A stretch of DNA of 64,000 nucleotides, taken from Cristatella mucedo (Eukaryota; Bryozoa; Phylactolaemata; Cristatellidae). The translations under genes were made by a program, and so were the position numbers. The stretch covers positions 5,540,501-5,604,500 of the forward strand of contig WPIO01000012.1 in the NCBI GenBank assembly GCA_009760855.2, read 5' to 3'. The notes under the pieces were generated by a model that was given only the letters and a program-made list of their open reading frames with translations, was not told the DNA's origin and did not search any database. Numbering within the stretch: position 1 is the stretch's first letter; each line of letters opens with the position of its first letter. Positions 22,826 to 35,332 of this stretch are shown here, one piece after another.

Positions 22826-22978
22826 TAACTGGTAAGGTGCTCCCTCGTCACGATCCGGGTAGCAGACTTTGAGTCCTGCAGAGGGCGATCCTTAAGTGCC
22901 AACTGAAAGCGAGTGTGATAGCCTTTAAGGCTCTTCTGCTGCTATAGAAATGAGGCTGCTAAATCAGCTAATATTTAT
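22826..22978 (+). mobile_element. SINE-B copy, degenerate head
   Basis: The B-box region is damaged ('gactttgagtcctgca'). The body is good: 'agggcgatccttaagtgcca', 'tgatagcctttaaggctctt', and the end 'ggctgctaaatcagctaata'. Confidence 0.7.
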
Positions 22979-23024
22979 ATTCTCTTCGGCCGATTGCATA
23001 TTCGTCCTTCTTCCAATCAGCAAT

Positions 23025-23300
23025 CACTTTCGGCAGATTACTCCTGCTGCTAACTGTGGCACACCCTTTCCAGCAATCCCGAGCAGCTACTTCCATGCGA
23101 ATCCATTCCTCAGCTTATCCTCGTGACTCAGCTAGGCTTCTCACTTTTTCTTTGTTGCGTGAGATGAAGTCCCACCGAATGCGTACCGTAAGCCGCTCAG
23201 GCTTTGAGGCTGTGCTATAGAAAACTGTCCTGCACAATACCCACTTAGTCTTTGTGGCTTTGTGGAATTACAGACGGAGATACGTTAAAATTACTGTGTC
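23025..23300 (+). mobile_element. LINE-B 3' end
   Basis: This is a 3' UTR copy with 'ctgctgctaactgtggcaca', 'tgcgtgagatgaagtccc', 'gcgtaccgtaagccgctcag', 'tagtctttgtggctttgtgg' and a short tail. Confidence 0.75.
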
Positions 23301-24429
23301 CTACTACTTTTCTTTTGTGTGCTGCTGCCCAAATATGTTACCAGGCTTCATATCCAGCCGTGGCATCTCCATGTGTATAAGGATTCTAAAGCAAGCGGAC
23401 ACGTCGGTAAGCATACGATTGATCCGTGCTCGGAATGTCTGTCACTGCCCATAACGGCACAGAGCATCCTAGCAGCGAGTAGTCTGCCTGGCCCGCAGTA
23501 TTGCAAAAAGCATCGAAGCCAGGCATGCATGCCCTGTTCATACCAGCATGCCTTACTGATTGTGACATTGATAGCAGCAGTAGCGCAGTGGCGACTGACA
23601 CCATTAAAGCACGAAGCAGCAACAGTGCCTCGACCACTGCATGCATCGGTCTCTCTTTCCCCTGCCTGCTAGGCCGTGCTTGCATCACGAGGCATCTTTC
23701 TGCACCTTACGCTCTGCAGCTCTCTTTACCTCTCCTTCTCGGTCTATCTCACAGAGCCTGTGTGCTCACCACGGCCAAACTGCACCCTTCTGCTTACCAG
23801 GCCCCACCGTTGGTCGAGTTTTTCTCAGGCTGTCTGTTGCCCCGGAGCTAAAACAAAATAACTCAAGAACAAAGAATGCTACTAAGATGATGTGCCGGCT
23901 ATTGACATCTGTGAGAATAGGGAGCATTCAACTCGGGCTTTGCTCAGGAACCAAGGACAAAGTTAGCCGAAAGAAGACATCTATCGAGCGTCAAGACAAT
24001 GGAGTGCCGGGTGTCACTTCTGCAGCCGGCAGTTCAGCAGAGTCCCAATCGGCTCTGGCTGGTAGCAGCAGCTGAAGGCTCGTGGTGGCGGAGGTGGTGG
24101 CGTTGGTGGTGGTGGGAGGCTTGAGGGATGCTGCTGCCGTTGGGCGCCAGAGAGAGATCTGTCAGAAAGCACCCAGTGGACTCATAAATTGTCAGAGTGA
24201 TTTAGCATGCCCAGCTTCAGACAAAAGAGCTCCTGTTCAGTAGTAAATTAGCAGTTACCATCGGGTCCACCTTGTGACCTGGCCTCCAGATTACTAACCA
24301 GATGGCAAACATCCCATTATACTAATGCAGTTCACACATGGCTCCACATATGCTTGCTTGCATAGGTGGTGGGACTGACAGAGCTCACACCTGGCAGCAA
24401 GAAGCAGCCACCGGATAGCAATGCTAGAA
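23301..24429. other. Intergenic; CT-rich ORFs and a GGTGGT patch
   Basis: Overlapping ORFs on both strands over 23319-24075 are low-complexity and conflicting. No domain is recognised. A GGT/GGTGGC-rich patch lies at 24083-24117. Confidence 0.4.
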
Positions 24430-24830
24430 CTGCTGAACCGCTACAGCAGTTTCGGCCTCCTCTTCCTCATCCTTGCGTGGCACTCTTCCTCCCCCATCTT
24501 CCCTCTCGATTCTCTGGACAATAGACTGTGGATCTCGCTTCACTTCAATTATTGTGTGCAGACGGTGGTGTTCTTGCTCCTGCTGCCCACTTTCTGAATA
24601 TTGGTCCTATACTACTGCTGACATGTACATGTGCTACTCGCTTTCTTGGCCAGTCTCCTATCTCTGCTATGGTTCGTAGACTTACTTTTTGTGAGCAAAG
24701 TCATGACTGTTTATGACCAGGTGGGCACCGAATAATGCTTAGACTAACGGTGAGGTATGAATATACATTTCCAGAGTAAAGCCGTTTGATCATCATGGCT
24801 TCGTAGAGTTGTAGGCGTATAGAGCTCCAT
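24430..24830 (+). mobile_element. Possible very old LINE-B 3' end
   Basis: Weak landmarks occur in order: 'agcagtttcggcctcctctt', 'ctggacaatagact', 'ttgctcctgctgccca', and 'catcatggcttcgtagagtt' near the end. The similarity is low. Confidence 0.35.
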
Positions 24831-25021
24831 CAGAACGCACACATATGTAGTGCATACGCATGATGCATCGTGGCAGCTAGTGGCCGAACCAGATTATCCG
24901 CACGAGGCTGCTTGTCAGAATCCATCCGTGCAGAGCGAAACCGGGAGATTCGATCGAAAGCTGCTCAACGACTCTCAGCATGTGTCTACTGTCCTCCCCA
25001 CTTGTGCTCGTCTACATTGTC

Positions 25022-25092
25022 TGCTTCAGGACTCGAATCCACGACCTAGGTAGTGAACTGCCAGCTCATTACCCACTAGGCCAAGATTCCAC
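25022..25092 (-). mobile_element. tRNA-like SINE head fragment
   Basis: The minus strand carries 'ttggcctagtgggtaatgag' (A-box like) and 'cgtggattcgagtcc' (B-box like). No acceptor stem pairs convincingly, so a SINE head is preferred over a tRNA gene. Confidence 0.5.
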
Positions 25093-25190
25093 CGTCAGTC
25101 AGACTGCAAGCAGCCAGCGGCACACGCGAACGTAGCTTTGACGAAGCAGAGGTTCTGCGCAGAGACTCCTGCGCCGCAGCTTGTACAGTG

Positions 25191-25866
25191 TAATAATAAT
25201 AATAATAATATTGCACATGATAAAGCGCCCTCGGAGAACTTAATCTCTTTCTAGGCGCTTTACATTTGCTGCAAAGTGATATGCAATAGAATAGTAAGTA
25301 AAATCATGCTTGAAAAACAAACAAAATGAATAATATGGTTAGGGGTGACATGCACAGGGTCAGCATGCAAATGTGGTTAGTGGCAGCATGCACAGTGTCA
25401 GCACGCACAAGCACATCAAGGACGAATCACAGGGACCCACTAAATGCTGTCCTAAATAGGTGTTTTTAAGTTTCTTTTAAATGTGGTCAGGTCAGGGGAT
25501 GTTCTGACGCAGTTCGGGAGGGAGTTCCAGGCTTTGGGAGCATACGAGCTAAATGCACGGTCTCCAAAGGATTTGAGGTTTGTACGAGGTATTTCCAGAC
25601 TGTTGGATTCCGAAAAGCGAGTGGTACGATGCTTGGCCTGATTGGGGAGTATACCTGAAAGATAGGCTGGAGCCATAAAATGAAGAGACCTAAAAGTGAG
25701 CGACAAAACCTTGAAGTCAATCCGTTGCTTGACTGGTAGCCAGTGCAGGTCGGCGAGAAGTGGAGTAATGTGGCAACTGCGACGCTCATGACAGACAAGC
25801 CTAGCTGCAGAGTTTTGCACCAGCTGCAATCGACTGATCGCACATGCTGGTAGGCCAGTAAGCAGT
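25191..25866 (-). mobile_element. LINE-A copy, 3' end, antisense
   Basis: The (ATT)n tail is at 25191-25211, followed by the hairpin, the 3' UTR and an almost intact C-terminal ORF (25901-25452). The 5' truncation lies at SLLTGLPACAI. It looks nearly identical to the 9857-10580 copy, so it is young. Confidence 0.88.
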
Positions 25867-25869
25867 GAC

Positions 25870-26799
25870 AGGCAGCAGGTGCGCCACTCCACGTTCGGCA
25901 CGTGCAGCTAGCCTCTTTCAGCAGCACTCTGCCTTAGCCACTTGCTCCAAATCGGTGAGTTATTAAAACTCCAGACTCTAGTTTTGAAGGTCGTGCCGGT
26001 CAACCCCTGATGATCACACTGCATATAGTGTTTCCCTTTCTAGCGCCCACACAACCTTGATGCGTGACGCTAATATTGAAGTCCGGCTTGCTGCCTGGCT
26101 ACGTTTATACGTGCTATAGCTGCAAATCGATGCCGGCTGGCCATCTGGATGAGAGTGCAGTGCAGCAAGCATGAGGGTGCCCAAGCCCGTGTGCTGCTGC
26201 CTGTGCAGCACATCTCTGTATCAGGCTGAGGGCTGTGACTGGGTAGTCGTGCTGCAACCGGTCAACGGTGGTAGGGTACTTCTGCCGGTCAAGAAAGGGT
26301 AGCCACGCTGCGAATGTCACCACGAGAACAGTTCAGTTGCACACGGGTCACGAGTCATTTGTTGTCACATGCTTTCGGCTCGAACCCGAAGCAGGCAAGG
26401 GAAAAGTGCTTCTTCGGCTGAATCGTGTTCCGAGGATCGACAACCCGATTCAAAGACCTAGGTTAGACCTGGAAATTCGCCCTAAGCTGGCTTCCATGGG
26501 CACGAAGCGAAGGCCTTGTCGTTTGCTTTTTTAACAAAGACACTACGGCTAGAAATGCTTCCGGCGGCTACGACTATAAGCTTCTCCAAGCAACTTCAGA
26601 CGGTCGCGTGCAGACGGCGCCTTGAAGTGCACACCGGATTTCTTCGCGGACGGACTTCATTCAGCCTTTTCTCGAGGATTAGGAACTAGGCTTTGGAGGG
26701 CAGCCGTTTGTTTTGCCGATGGGCCAACGTTAGTGCTTGAAGAAAAAAGAACAATGACAATGACCAAGAGGCATCGCATCGTGGAAGAAAGTTCATCGG
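25870..26799. other. Intergenic upstream of DP, no gene seen
   Basis: No recognised coding exon or assignable repeat is present. Confidence 0.4.
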
Positions 26800-28010
26800 C
26801 TGAATTACAAAGCGCATAGGTGTGCACGCGCGACCGCGAAGTTTTCTGTTCCAACGTCCGAACGCATGGCAGCCGTTGGTCACACTATCGAGGTAGGGTC
26901 AAAGGATCTGAGCTGAGCGAGGTAGAGCTTCGACCAGGAGCCGCTGGGCTTCCGTTGCGAAGAGGCGATTGCGCCGCTCGCGAGTTTGGCGATAAGGTGG
27001 CACGACTTAAATGACACTAAAATCAGCTTCGGTGTGCTTTGGAATCTTGCAACGTTCGCTGAGTGCTAGGGCTCTAGGGGCGAACTCTCTGCCGACGGAA
27101 GTGCGACCCGCCCACGAGTGGTCCGCAGCAGCACGCGGCTGCTGCGCATGCGTACGAAGGGAAGCGAAGCCGATTCGCACCAATCGCCGAGAGGATAATT
27201 GTGTCACCGCCAAGCTTAGTTTGCGGGGAGCGGCGCTGCACCGCGTAGCGTCGCTGCTCTCTCGAAGTCGGCGTGCTCGGTCTGCGGTCAGGCGGCGTGC
27301 CCCCGGCTGTTGCTCGCGCGCGTAGCAGCGCGTCAAGACCGGAAGTTCGGAGCGTATCGGCAGTGCCATCGGACCGCGCAGGACGCACTGGCTGCGATCT
27401 TTGTGCGTTGCCTAGCTTTTTCAAGTCGCCATCTTTGGCTTCGGGAATTTAAACGTGTGTTTATCGAGCGAGGCAAATAGTTTCACCGTTGTCTTCCGGC
27501 CTTACGCACCCGCAACGGGACGCCTGACCCCCATCGGCACGGTGGCCGTTGCAACATGACGACGCCCAGCACGACTTTGGCCAGCCTGTGGGTGGACGAT
27601 GGTGAGTTGTCTTTTGTTCTTCACGCTGTCCCTGCGCAGCGGCATACGCGTTCGGGCCCGCCGCGGCCGCCGCCGTGGCAGCCGACGGCGGTAGCTGGCT
27701 CGTTTCGTCCTTTATCTCGATTTATTTCGCCGCCGCCGAGGATTTGCCGCCACGCTTGGGCCTGCCGCCTCGTCCGCACCGGCGGCGGCGGCCGGCTCGT
27801 TCACCCGGCACAGCTCCAGCTCGGCTCGCGTTCGCCGCTCGTCGTGCTTCTCTCTCCGACGCTCGCTCGACATGTCGCCGTCACCAGACGAGGAAGAGAA
27901 ATTGCTCGCACCGTAGCTGGGACGGTCGCCCGCTCGGCATTCGTGGCCCGCGCTGCTTTCGGCGACTGACATACGGGTGGATGGGGGGGAGGCAGCCGGT
28001 GGGTGGCGTC
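26800..28010 (+). promoter_or_regulatory. GC/CpG-rich promoter region of DP
   Basis: GC content and CpG frequency rise sharply from about 26800 to 28000, peaking with GCCGCC repeats around 27660-27800. The inferred first coding exon of DP (27556) lies inside. No TATA box is evident, as expected for a CpG-rich housekeeping-type promoter. The long ORFs here on both strands are by-products of high GC. Confidence 0.55.
27556..27601 (+). CDS. TFDP1: DP exon 1 (inferred start)
   Basis: The exon codes [15 protein letters not shown] and ends G|GTGAGT in phase 1. It fits exon 2 in phase and sits in the CpG-rich region. It has no clear counterpart in vertebrate DP proteins, so the start is an inference. 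The ATG codon at 35788, just before DGNGELVV, is an alternative start. Confidence 0.5.
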
Positions 28011-31000
28011 GACTGTCAGCTCGTTCAGCAATGGCGTCCTTCCTGACCCACGTTTTTCTTTTCGCAATAAATAAAACTAGCGACGCCTTAGCGTCCGAGT
28101 TAAGGAAGTTACTAGCAAGCGATCCAGTTGAAAATCTGGCCTTAACTGGATAGGGACCGTGCCCCCCCCCCAGGGCTGTGCTTGGGAGCTTGGCAGACTT
28201 GAAAGTGACCTTGGCTGGGCAGGCAGTCGTAAGGCCGCACTGCAGGAATGCCGGGCCCGACTGACCAGCATCGTCGTCGGACTGTTGGCAGCACTGGGCG
28301 TTGTAGGCTTTGCTGTGTTTGTTGTACATGTGGTTTGCCTCTGTCCGCAAACGTGTATTAAACGAGCTACCGTCGTATGCTGCTCATCGTGTGCACCTTG
28401 TCTGGCAGTTGTATGCTACCCGGATATAGCTGCTGTATATGTGTATAGCTGTACTCGGAGGTGCGATTGCTGTGGTAAGCTGCTTCTGCATTAATGATGG
28501 ACGAGTGGGAATGCTGTGCTGGCTTAAGCAGCCTGTTCTATTACTGGTTAGCCAGCGCTGCTGCTGCAGCCCTGACCCAGATGTAAGGTAATGTATCTCT
28601 GTCGGTAACACCTTAAAGCAGCAAGGACTAAGCTGGTGTTAAACAAGAGTTTTCCATTGCACACTTTTAAGCTTAAGCGGCTTTCGGTGTGCATACGGTA
28701 GTCAACAGATCTTAAAACGATCTCCTGCAGCGAAGAGAAAGTCAGAAGCATAGCTGAGACAAGAAGGTAATCGAGGTAATGAGTCGAGTGGAAGTAGCAG
28801 CTCGGGACGGCTGGAATGGATGTGCCACAGTCGGCAGCATGGGAGAAGGTGTCGTTTATGAACTGTGGAAGAGATCTCAAGTCTTTCAAGAGTATCTTCA
28901 TTACAAAAGCTTTTGTCGTCAGCATTCTGAAAGTGTAGGAATGGAGCAGCTAATTAATATTAATTATATTGGCTGATGCAACAGTATAGCAGCAGAAGAG
29001 TATGACTGGCTATTACCACCTCTTGTAGTTAGCAATAAAGCATCGTCTAAATGCAGGATTCGGATCCCCTGGCCCGGTCCTGTGAAGAGCAAGTACCTTA
29101 CCTAATAGGCTATCACTTCCCAGTATTTGTCTCAGTAGAATTAGGTTTCGGCTCTTGACAGTAATCTTGGTCACTTGCAGAAGAAAGTGAGAGGTTTAGT
29201 ATGTGCATGTTTGTATGTCAGCTGTCTGTCCTGCTCATGCTGTGGTATTTTCAATCGAGATGCACCACATTCTCATTTGGGCAATACCTTTGACTGCACT
29301 TGCTTTTGTTTCACATTGCAGGCAGCCCCATTAAGGCAGAGCCGGTTACTCCATCGAAGTTGCAGGGTTCAGAGATGAGCAAAGACTTCGAGCGGTTCTT
29401 TAAAGATGTGGGTCTTGACCCGATTGCCAAGCAGGTAACAAGCTACAATCCATCTTGGCTTCTGTCGCAAACAGAAGCATTAGCTGGCTGCCACCTGTGC
29501 CCCATCATGGCACGGTTAGGGTAATTCTAACTGCAGCAGCTGCTGCTGCAAGGTGGTAGGGCTTGAGAACGTTTGTCAAGCAAGGACTTTTGGCTGTCAG
29601 GGGAGCCAATTCCGCAGGCGGACGTGTAGTGATGCTAGCAGTGGTGGTTTGGTATGGTGAATGTAGCTATGCCACTCCAGCTAATCCAACATGGTGGAGT
29701 AGTCGGCGTTGCCGACTGAAGGTCTTGTGTGTGCTTTTTGAGTTGTTGCTGCAGACCTGTACACAGGACTGCTGCCCGGCGATAACTTGAGTGAGAAAAT
29801 TAGAAATAGTGCAATATATAAAGTGCCTAGAAAGAAAGTTCTCTTATGTTGCTAAACAAATGTCGTACTATTATTATTTATTATTGTTATTTTAGAGAGA
29901 AAGAGATGGTATGTGTGCATTTGGAATAAAGTGAGAGTGAGATGATAGAGGGAGAGTGAGAAGCAGACAAGAGTTCAAGTGGCTTTCTCATTTACTCTAC
30001 CACGATCGTTGCTTGTAAGCAGCCTCTGCATTTCTTTGAAGTTTCACTTAAGGCACTACTTTTCCACTGAACAGGTTGCCTGCCTTTTTTGTATGCTGGG
30101 TGACAGTGGTTTTCTTTGTCTTCCTTGGTTACGAGGCTGCCAGGTCTCTGCCTTACAAATCGCTGCAGCCCCAGCCTGGCCCTGGTGGTTCAGCAGCCAA
30201 TGTCGTTATCCTACGTGTCAGCTCTGAGATGCTTCTGCCGTCGAGCCAGTCGGTCCTAGTCGACCGACTGTTGGCTTAGCTCGGCTAGGCATATGCCTGT
30301 CTGTAACATATGCCCTGCTGTGTGGTGTAACAATGGTGCTCGTGGTCAGTGTGTGCACGGAGCATGACCCTCAGAGCTTGTGAGTGTGAGCCTGTGGTAG
30401 GGAACCTTCTTGCATTGGTGTCCCAAGCGGTCAGCCTATTGAACGCATTCGTTGATGAATCATCAGCTGCATCGTCAATTGTAACCGTGTAGGAGGCCGG
30501 CTAGCAGCTTCTGTCAGCTGCCGGCGCCATGCTCTACTGTTGAGCTCCTATTCAATATGGCAGTTGTACTAGTACAGGTGGGGGTGTGGGCCAAGTTGAA
30601 AAGTATTGCTTGAAGGTAGTGAAAACTTTAAAGAAACCCGAGGATGAGGCCACACTTGTCCATCCTTAGTAACAATGACCCTGATATAGGCAGTGAGGCA
30701 GCTCTCTCTCTCTCTCTCTCTGTCTCTGTCTGTCTCTCTCTTTCTTTTTCCCCTCCCTCACTCTCTTCCTCACTTGCTTTCTCTCTCGATCCCCCTCAAA
30801 ATATCTTCTCATGCTATTTGTCTCTCATTCTGCCTCTATCTGTTTTTCGGTGTATCTTTGCATTTGTCTGTCTGTATCTTGCTTTGTCTTGCTTTGTTCT
30901 TCTTGTGTGACTGGGTTCGCCACTTCTATGTCAACCATTTCTATCTGCAACAGGGAGTGAAGGGATCAGCATTTGATGTCTCGTTGTGGTGGTGCTACCT

Positions 31001-34000
31001 GCAGTCCTGCTCCCACTTTTTAGCTCTGCTGAACAGTTAGTGACAGCTTTTTACAGACTGCAGTTTTGTTGGCTGCTTTGCCTCTTGGGGCTGCATTTTG
31101 CTCGAGCCGGCACTGTTTGTTTGTCAGGACCGAGTTGAGCAAAGCTGTTTTGTTGCCTGGTGCTGTAGACTCCGTACCGTAAGCTGCCTAGTGTAGCCAA
31201 CCAAAGCTGGCACTCTTATAAGGGTGTGTGCTTGCTTCATTGGGATTCTCTAACCGGCCCATGCAGTTTCGTAAAGCTAATGCACCTTATCATATAACTA
31301 AGTCGTATCGATTGTGGACGTTTGAGTCGACGTTGACCGGAGTTTTCTGTAGGACGGTTTTCAGCTGTGACCAACATGGTCTTGTGCTCCAGAGGAAGTA
31401 GGTGGCAGCTCGGTAGGAGCAGAGCTTTTGAGCAAGTACTTATTAAAGAAGTATTGATAGAGAACTACAGTCTGCACAGGGACAAGTCATAACATGCTCT
31501 ACTTATCCGGGCATTTTAAAGCGATTGCTATCTGTAGTTCAAATGGGATTTGTCACCCATAATGTGAATAAATACACATCCAAGTTCTGCTTTGACGACG
31601 TAGCTTGAAGGGCAGCGGTGTGCATGAGCTTGGGCTGTTGTGATTGGTCGCTGATCCGGAATGGGTTCTCAGCAGGCAGTAGACTGCCTGCTGCTCTTGC
31701 AGCTGTCTCATCTCCACATTGAGTAGCACCGTGGCCATCGATATCGATGTATTCTATGGTCCGACAATGGCCCGAAGGTTGAGCTCATAATTGAAGGCAG
31801 CTGTAGCAAACCTTGCTCGATACGAAAAATCGCATACCTCGGATGCATTGGATACAGTTTTCCACCAGTCATCGTTGGCTCAGCTCCCCACCCCTCGATC
31901 TGGAGGCGAAGGAAGTGAGCCCATTTACAAGTCATCGGGCCAGTCCATTGCAATGTCTTGCCACCTTGGTTTGGCTCAGGGGTTAGGGTGCTCGCCTTTT
32001 CGATCGAAGTAAAGGTACTCGTGGGCACGAGCCGTGCATGATATGTGAAGCATCTGGATAATGATAACAATAATATATTTGTCTAGCGCCCTTAGAGAAC
32101 TGAATCTCGTGCTAGGTACTTTACATATAGATTCTGTATAGAAAGTATTACCAAATGATTGGTGATAACACCTGCAAGCAGCAGGATAGTGATTAACTTT
32201 GCATATGGCGCTATACAAATGAACTATATTTTTAGGATGCTGTAGAAATGAATTGTATTTTTCTATTTCATTATTGTTAGCGGCCTTGGGTAAGTGCAGA
32301 GTAGAGTTGGACACGCCTGTATGTCGTTTGCTCAATAGAGGAGCATGGCTGGATCTGCATGGCTGCCTTTTCCACACTTGTCCAGGCAGCCACTGAACAG
32401 TTGTACGCACCTGCGAGTCGGGTCTGGTGGCTTTGGAATGGCCGTACGTGTTTGTGCATGCTTTCACACACAAGCAGCTCTGTAGCTCTGCTGTAGGACC
32501 TTTGGAACTTGTTCGACACAGGTTGTGAGGTGTAATTCAGCACCTGCTTGCAGTTGGTGGTTGTAGGACGGGAAGTCCGAAAAGAGTGACAAATTTGTGG
32601 ATATGGTTTCAGATGAGGGTTAAGGTGAGAGATGGTGGTCATGACTTTACCCAGGGTCAGCAGTGCAAGCCCTTTCGAGGTGCTGAAGCCAGGGCGGTAC
32701 TGTGGCCAAGGAGAGTGGCAAGTAGTAAGTAGCTGACCTTCCCAGCAGGATTTTTCCAGTTCAAGTGCTGTTGTTCTAGGCAGATCTGGGCCTGAATGTT
32801 GGTGTGGCCATAGTTGCTATCGCGGCGAGTTTATGATACGTCTAGAGGCAGTTAAACGTCGAGGTGCCGCACAAAAGAAAGTGTATCGCCTTGAGGACTT
32901 ACTCAAGCATCTAGTGCAAGAGCAAGGGTTACTAGTAGACACCTCTTGCTGTGAGCACCAGGGGTTTTGTGGTTAAGCCAACGACCATCTCTCCTTGGGC
33001 TTATCAGCCTCCAAGAGCAGCCGACCGCAACAAGTGTTGGCTGATTAAACAGCTAACAAGTCCAGCCAAAACTGCCCCAGTGCATGGATTTAGATTGCAA
33101 TACTCGCGACCTACTCGGAGCACCTGCTTTAGGATGCAGGTTTTCCAACCAGTGGTGCGTGGACATGAGAATGGGCTCTGCTTGTCTGAAGGTAAATGTT
33201 CCGGTCACCTGCACAATTTGCATTCTGTCGTCTTGTTTTCTCCACCCTTGGGAACGTGGGTTCTTCTTGGGATATCTATGCTGAAAGGGATACACAAATC
33301 TAGGTTTAAAAGGCCAGCCCTAGAGCTCAAAATTCTGTCCAGAAGCTTGCATAATTTACTTACGTTTGGTTTTCTATGCGTGTCCTCAAGATAAAGTTAC
33401 TTTTGGGGTTTCACTTAGTCAGTGGGCAGCCAGTCTCCAATCGTTAGTTGGTTAGTCGGATGTAAATCGTGAGCCTCTGCCGATGGCTAGCTTTTGCCTT
33501 GCTCCTGCAGATCTCATTTTGCCAATAAGGTTGGCAGTTGTAGTCCTCGATCCAACTGGACGACTGTAGCACAGCTGAGATGGCGTTTCCAGCCTCCTTT
33601 ACCCGCGAGAATGTCACTCGTGTCAAGTTTTCTTATTAGTGCTGATTTGACAGCACACGTGGCTCGTGCTGTCAACAAGCTGTTTTATTTGCAAGCCGAC
33701 GGCCTGCAAAATTAGCAAGCTTGCACCGTCAAGTCTTTCCGTGCTGGAAGTAGTCTTAAGTACGACTGGTGCCTGTGCTAGCTGTGCGGCTATGAGCAGC
33801 AGCTGCTGCTACGTCACGTGGTGCTCACTGCATACAGCCACGCCCTGCTCGGATGCTCATTAGGAGGAAATAGCTTTCCCAGTTGATCTCGGTCTCACAT
33901 GCTGTCTGTTTCGGCATCCCGATTAGTGCTTGGTGCAGCTCGGTCGGGGTCGAGCCTGCTTTGGCATCCCATATAATCCCAGGGTGCTGCTTAACCCCAG

Positions 34001-35289
34001 AGTGCTGCTTATGAGATGCTCTGAATCTGAAAAAAGGGCTCATGGTAACTGCTGCTTTGGCTACTCGGCCTGTTGAGTCGCTGAGACCATGTGATGTTGA
34101 AAGTCTGATGTTCAGCATTTGCATTATTTGCTGAATATAAGCCCAGCTTGAGCATTTGGCATCTTCAGGCCGTGGTGCTTGGTCATAAGTTTGGTTTTAT
34201 CATATGACATTTGCAATTAACTGCATTATGGTTTTGCAGATAGACATTCACACTTAATATTGAGTGACAGGGATGGGTAATACTATACCCGCAAGCAGCT
34301 GTCCGAGATGACAGAATTTGGTAATAGGTGATTAAGTTGTATCCCCAGTAGCTAGTGGTTTGTGCTGACCATATAGTATTAGTAATAGTAATTAATAATG
34401 GATAACAATAGTAAGATATTTGTATAGCACCCTCAGATAATTAAGTCTTCTTTTACGGTGTCTACATACTCTATGAAGGAAGCGGTTCAATGTGATTAGT
34501 AATAACATGCACAGTGTCAGCATGTATGAGCACACGAAGGACAAAAACACAAATACTCTGAAGAAAATTGCATTCTTGCTTCTTCCTGAATGTCCAGTCG
34601 AGGTGGGGGGATATCGTGACATCAGTGTGGAGTGAGTTCTAGGCTTTATGAGCATATGAACTAAAGGCGAGGTCTCCTAGGATTTGCCGTTAGTTAGAGG
34701 CATAGCAAAACAGTTAAAAGATCGGTTGGTACGATGTCTGGCCTGATTAGGAAGTAGTTCAGAACAGTAAGCTGGAGCAAGAGAATGGGGGGCCTAAAAC
34801 TGAGTGACAAGAGTCTCGAAGTCGATATGCTGCTTGATGGGGGGTATTGCTCGCCTGTGAAGTAGCATAATGTTGCAAGTGTGAGGTTCACGACAGACAA
34901 TCCTAGCTACTGAGTTTTGCACCAGCTGTAAGCAACTTATTGCACAAACCAGAAACCTTTGGGGTATTGAGTCACAGAAATCGAGACGTAATGTCACAAA
35001 TGTGTGGACCAACTTGGATGTGATATCCCTATCCAAGCAGGCCTGATTGTTTGCAATGGTGTCTAGCTGAAAGTAGGCTGACTTGACTGTGGAGCTGTCT
35101 AATGTAAGGTCACTTTGGAATATGACTTAGGAACAGGTCACCAGATTGGGTGCAGCGGCTTTAGGAGATGGCTGGCAGATCTCATTTTGAGAGTAACCGT
35201 AGTCAGAGCGAATCCACCCTCACTGCAGAATTGGAATTTAAGAATCCTAGCCAATGCTGAGGAATACTTGTGGCTGTTCGCGTGAATGG

Positions 35290-35332
<43 letters not shown>

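Noticed and set aside
23319-24075. Overlapping plus- and minus-strand ORFs
   Set aside because: They are low-complexity frames on both strands of the same bases with no conserved motifs.
25022-25092. tRNA gene on the minus strand
   Set aside because: A- and B-box-like sequences are present, but no acceptor or anticodon stems pair convincingly. The other tRNA-like heads in the window are SINEs.
26985-26992. E2F site (TTTGGCGA) suggesting DP autoregulation
   Set aside because: One mismatch to the TTTSSCGC consensus, a single occurrence, and expected by chance in a GC-rich stretch.
27007-28350. Long ORFs on both strands in the GC-rich region, up to 212 codons
   Set aside because: High GC removes stop codons in all frames. 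The ORFs overlap each other on opposite strands and show no domain.
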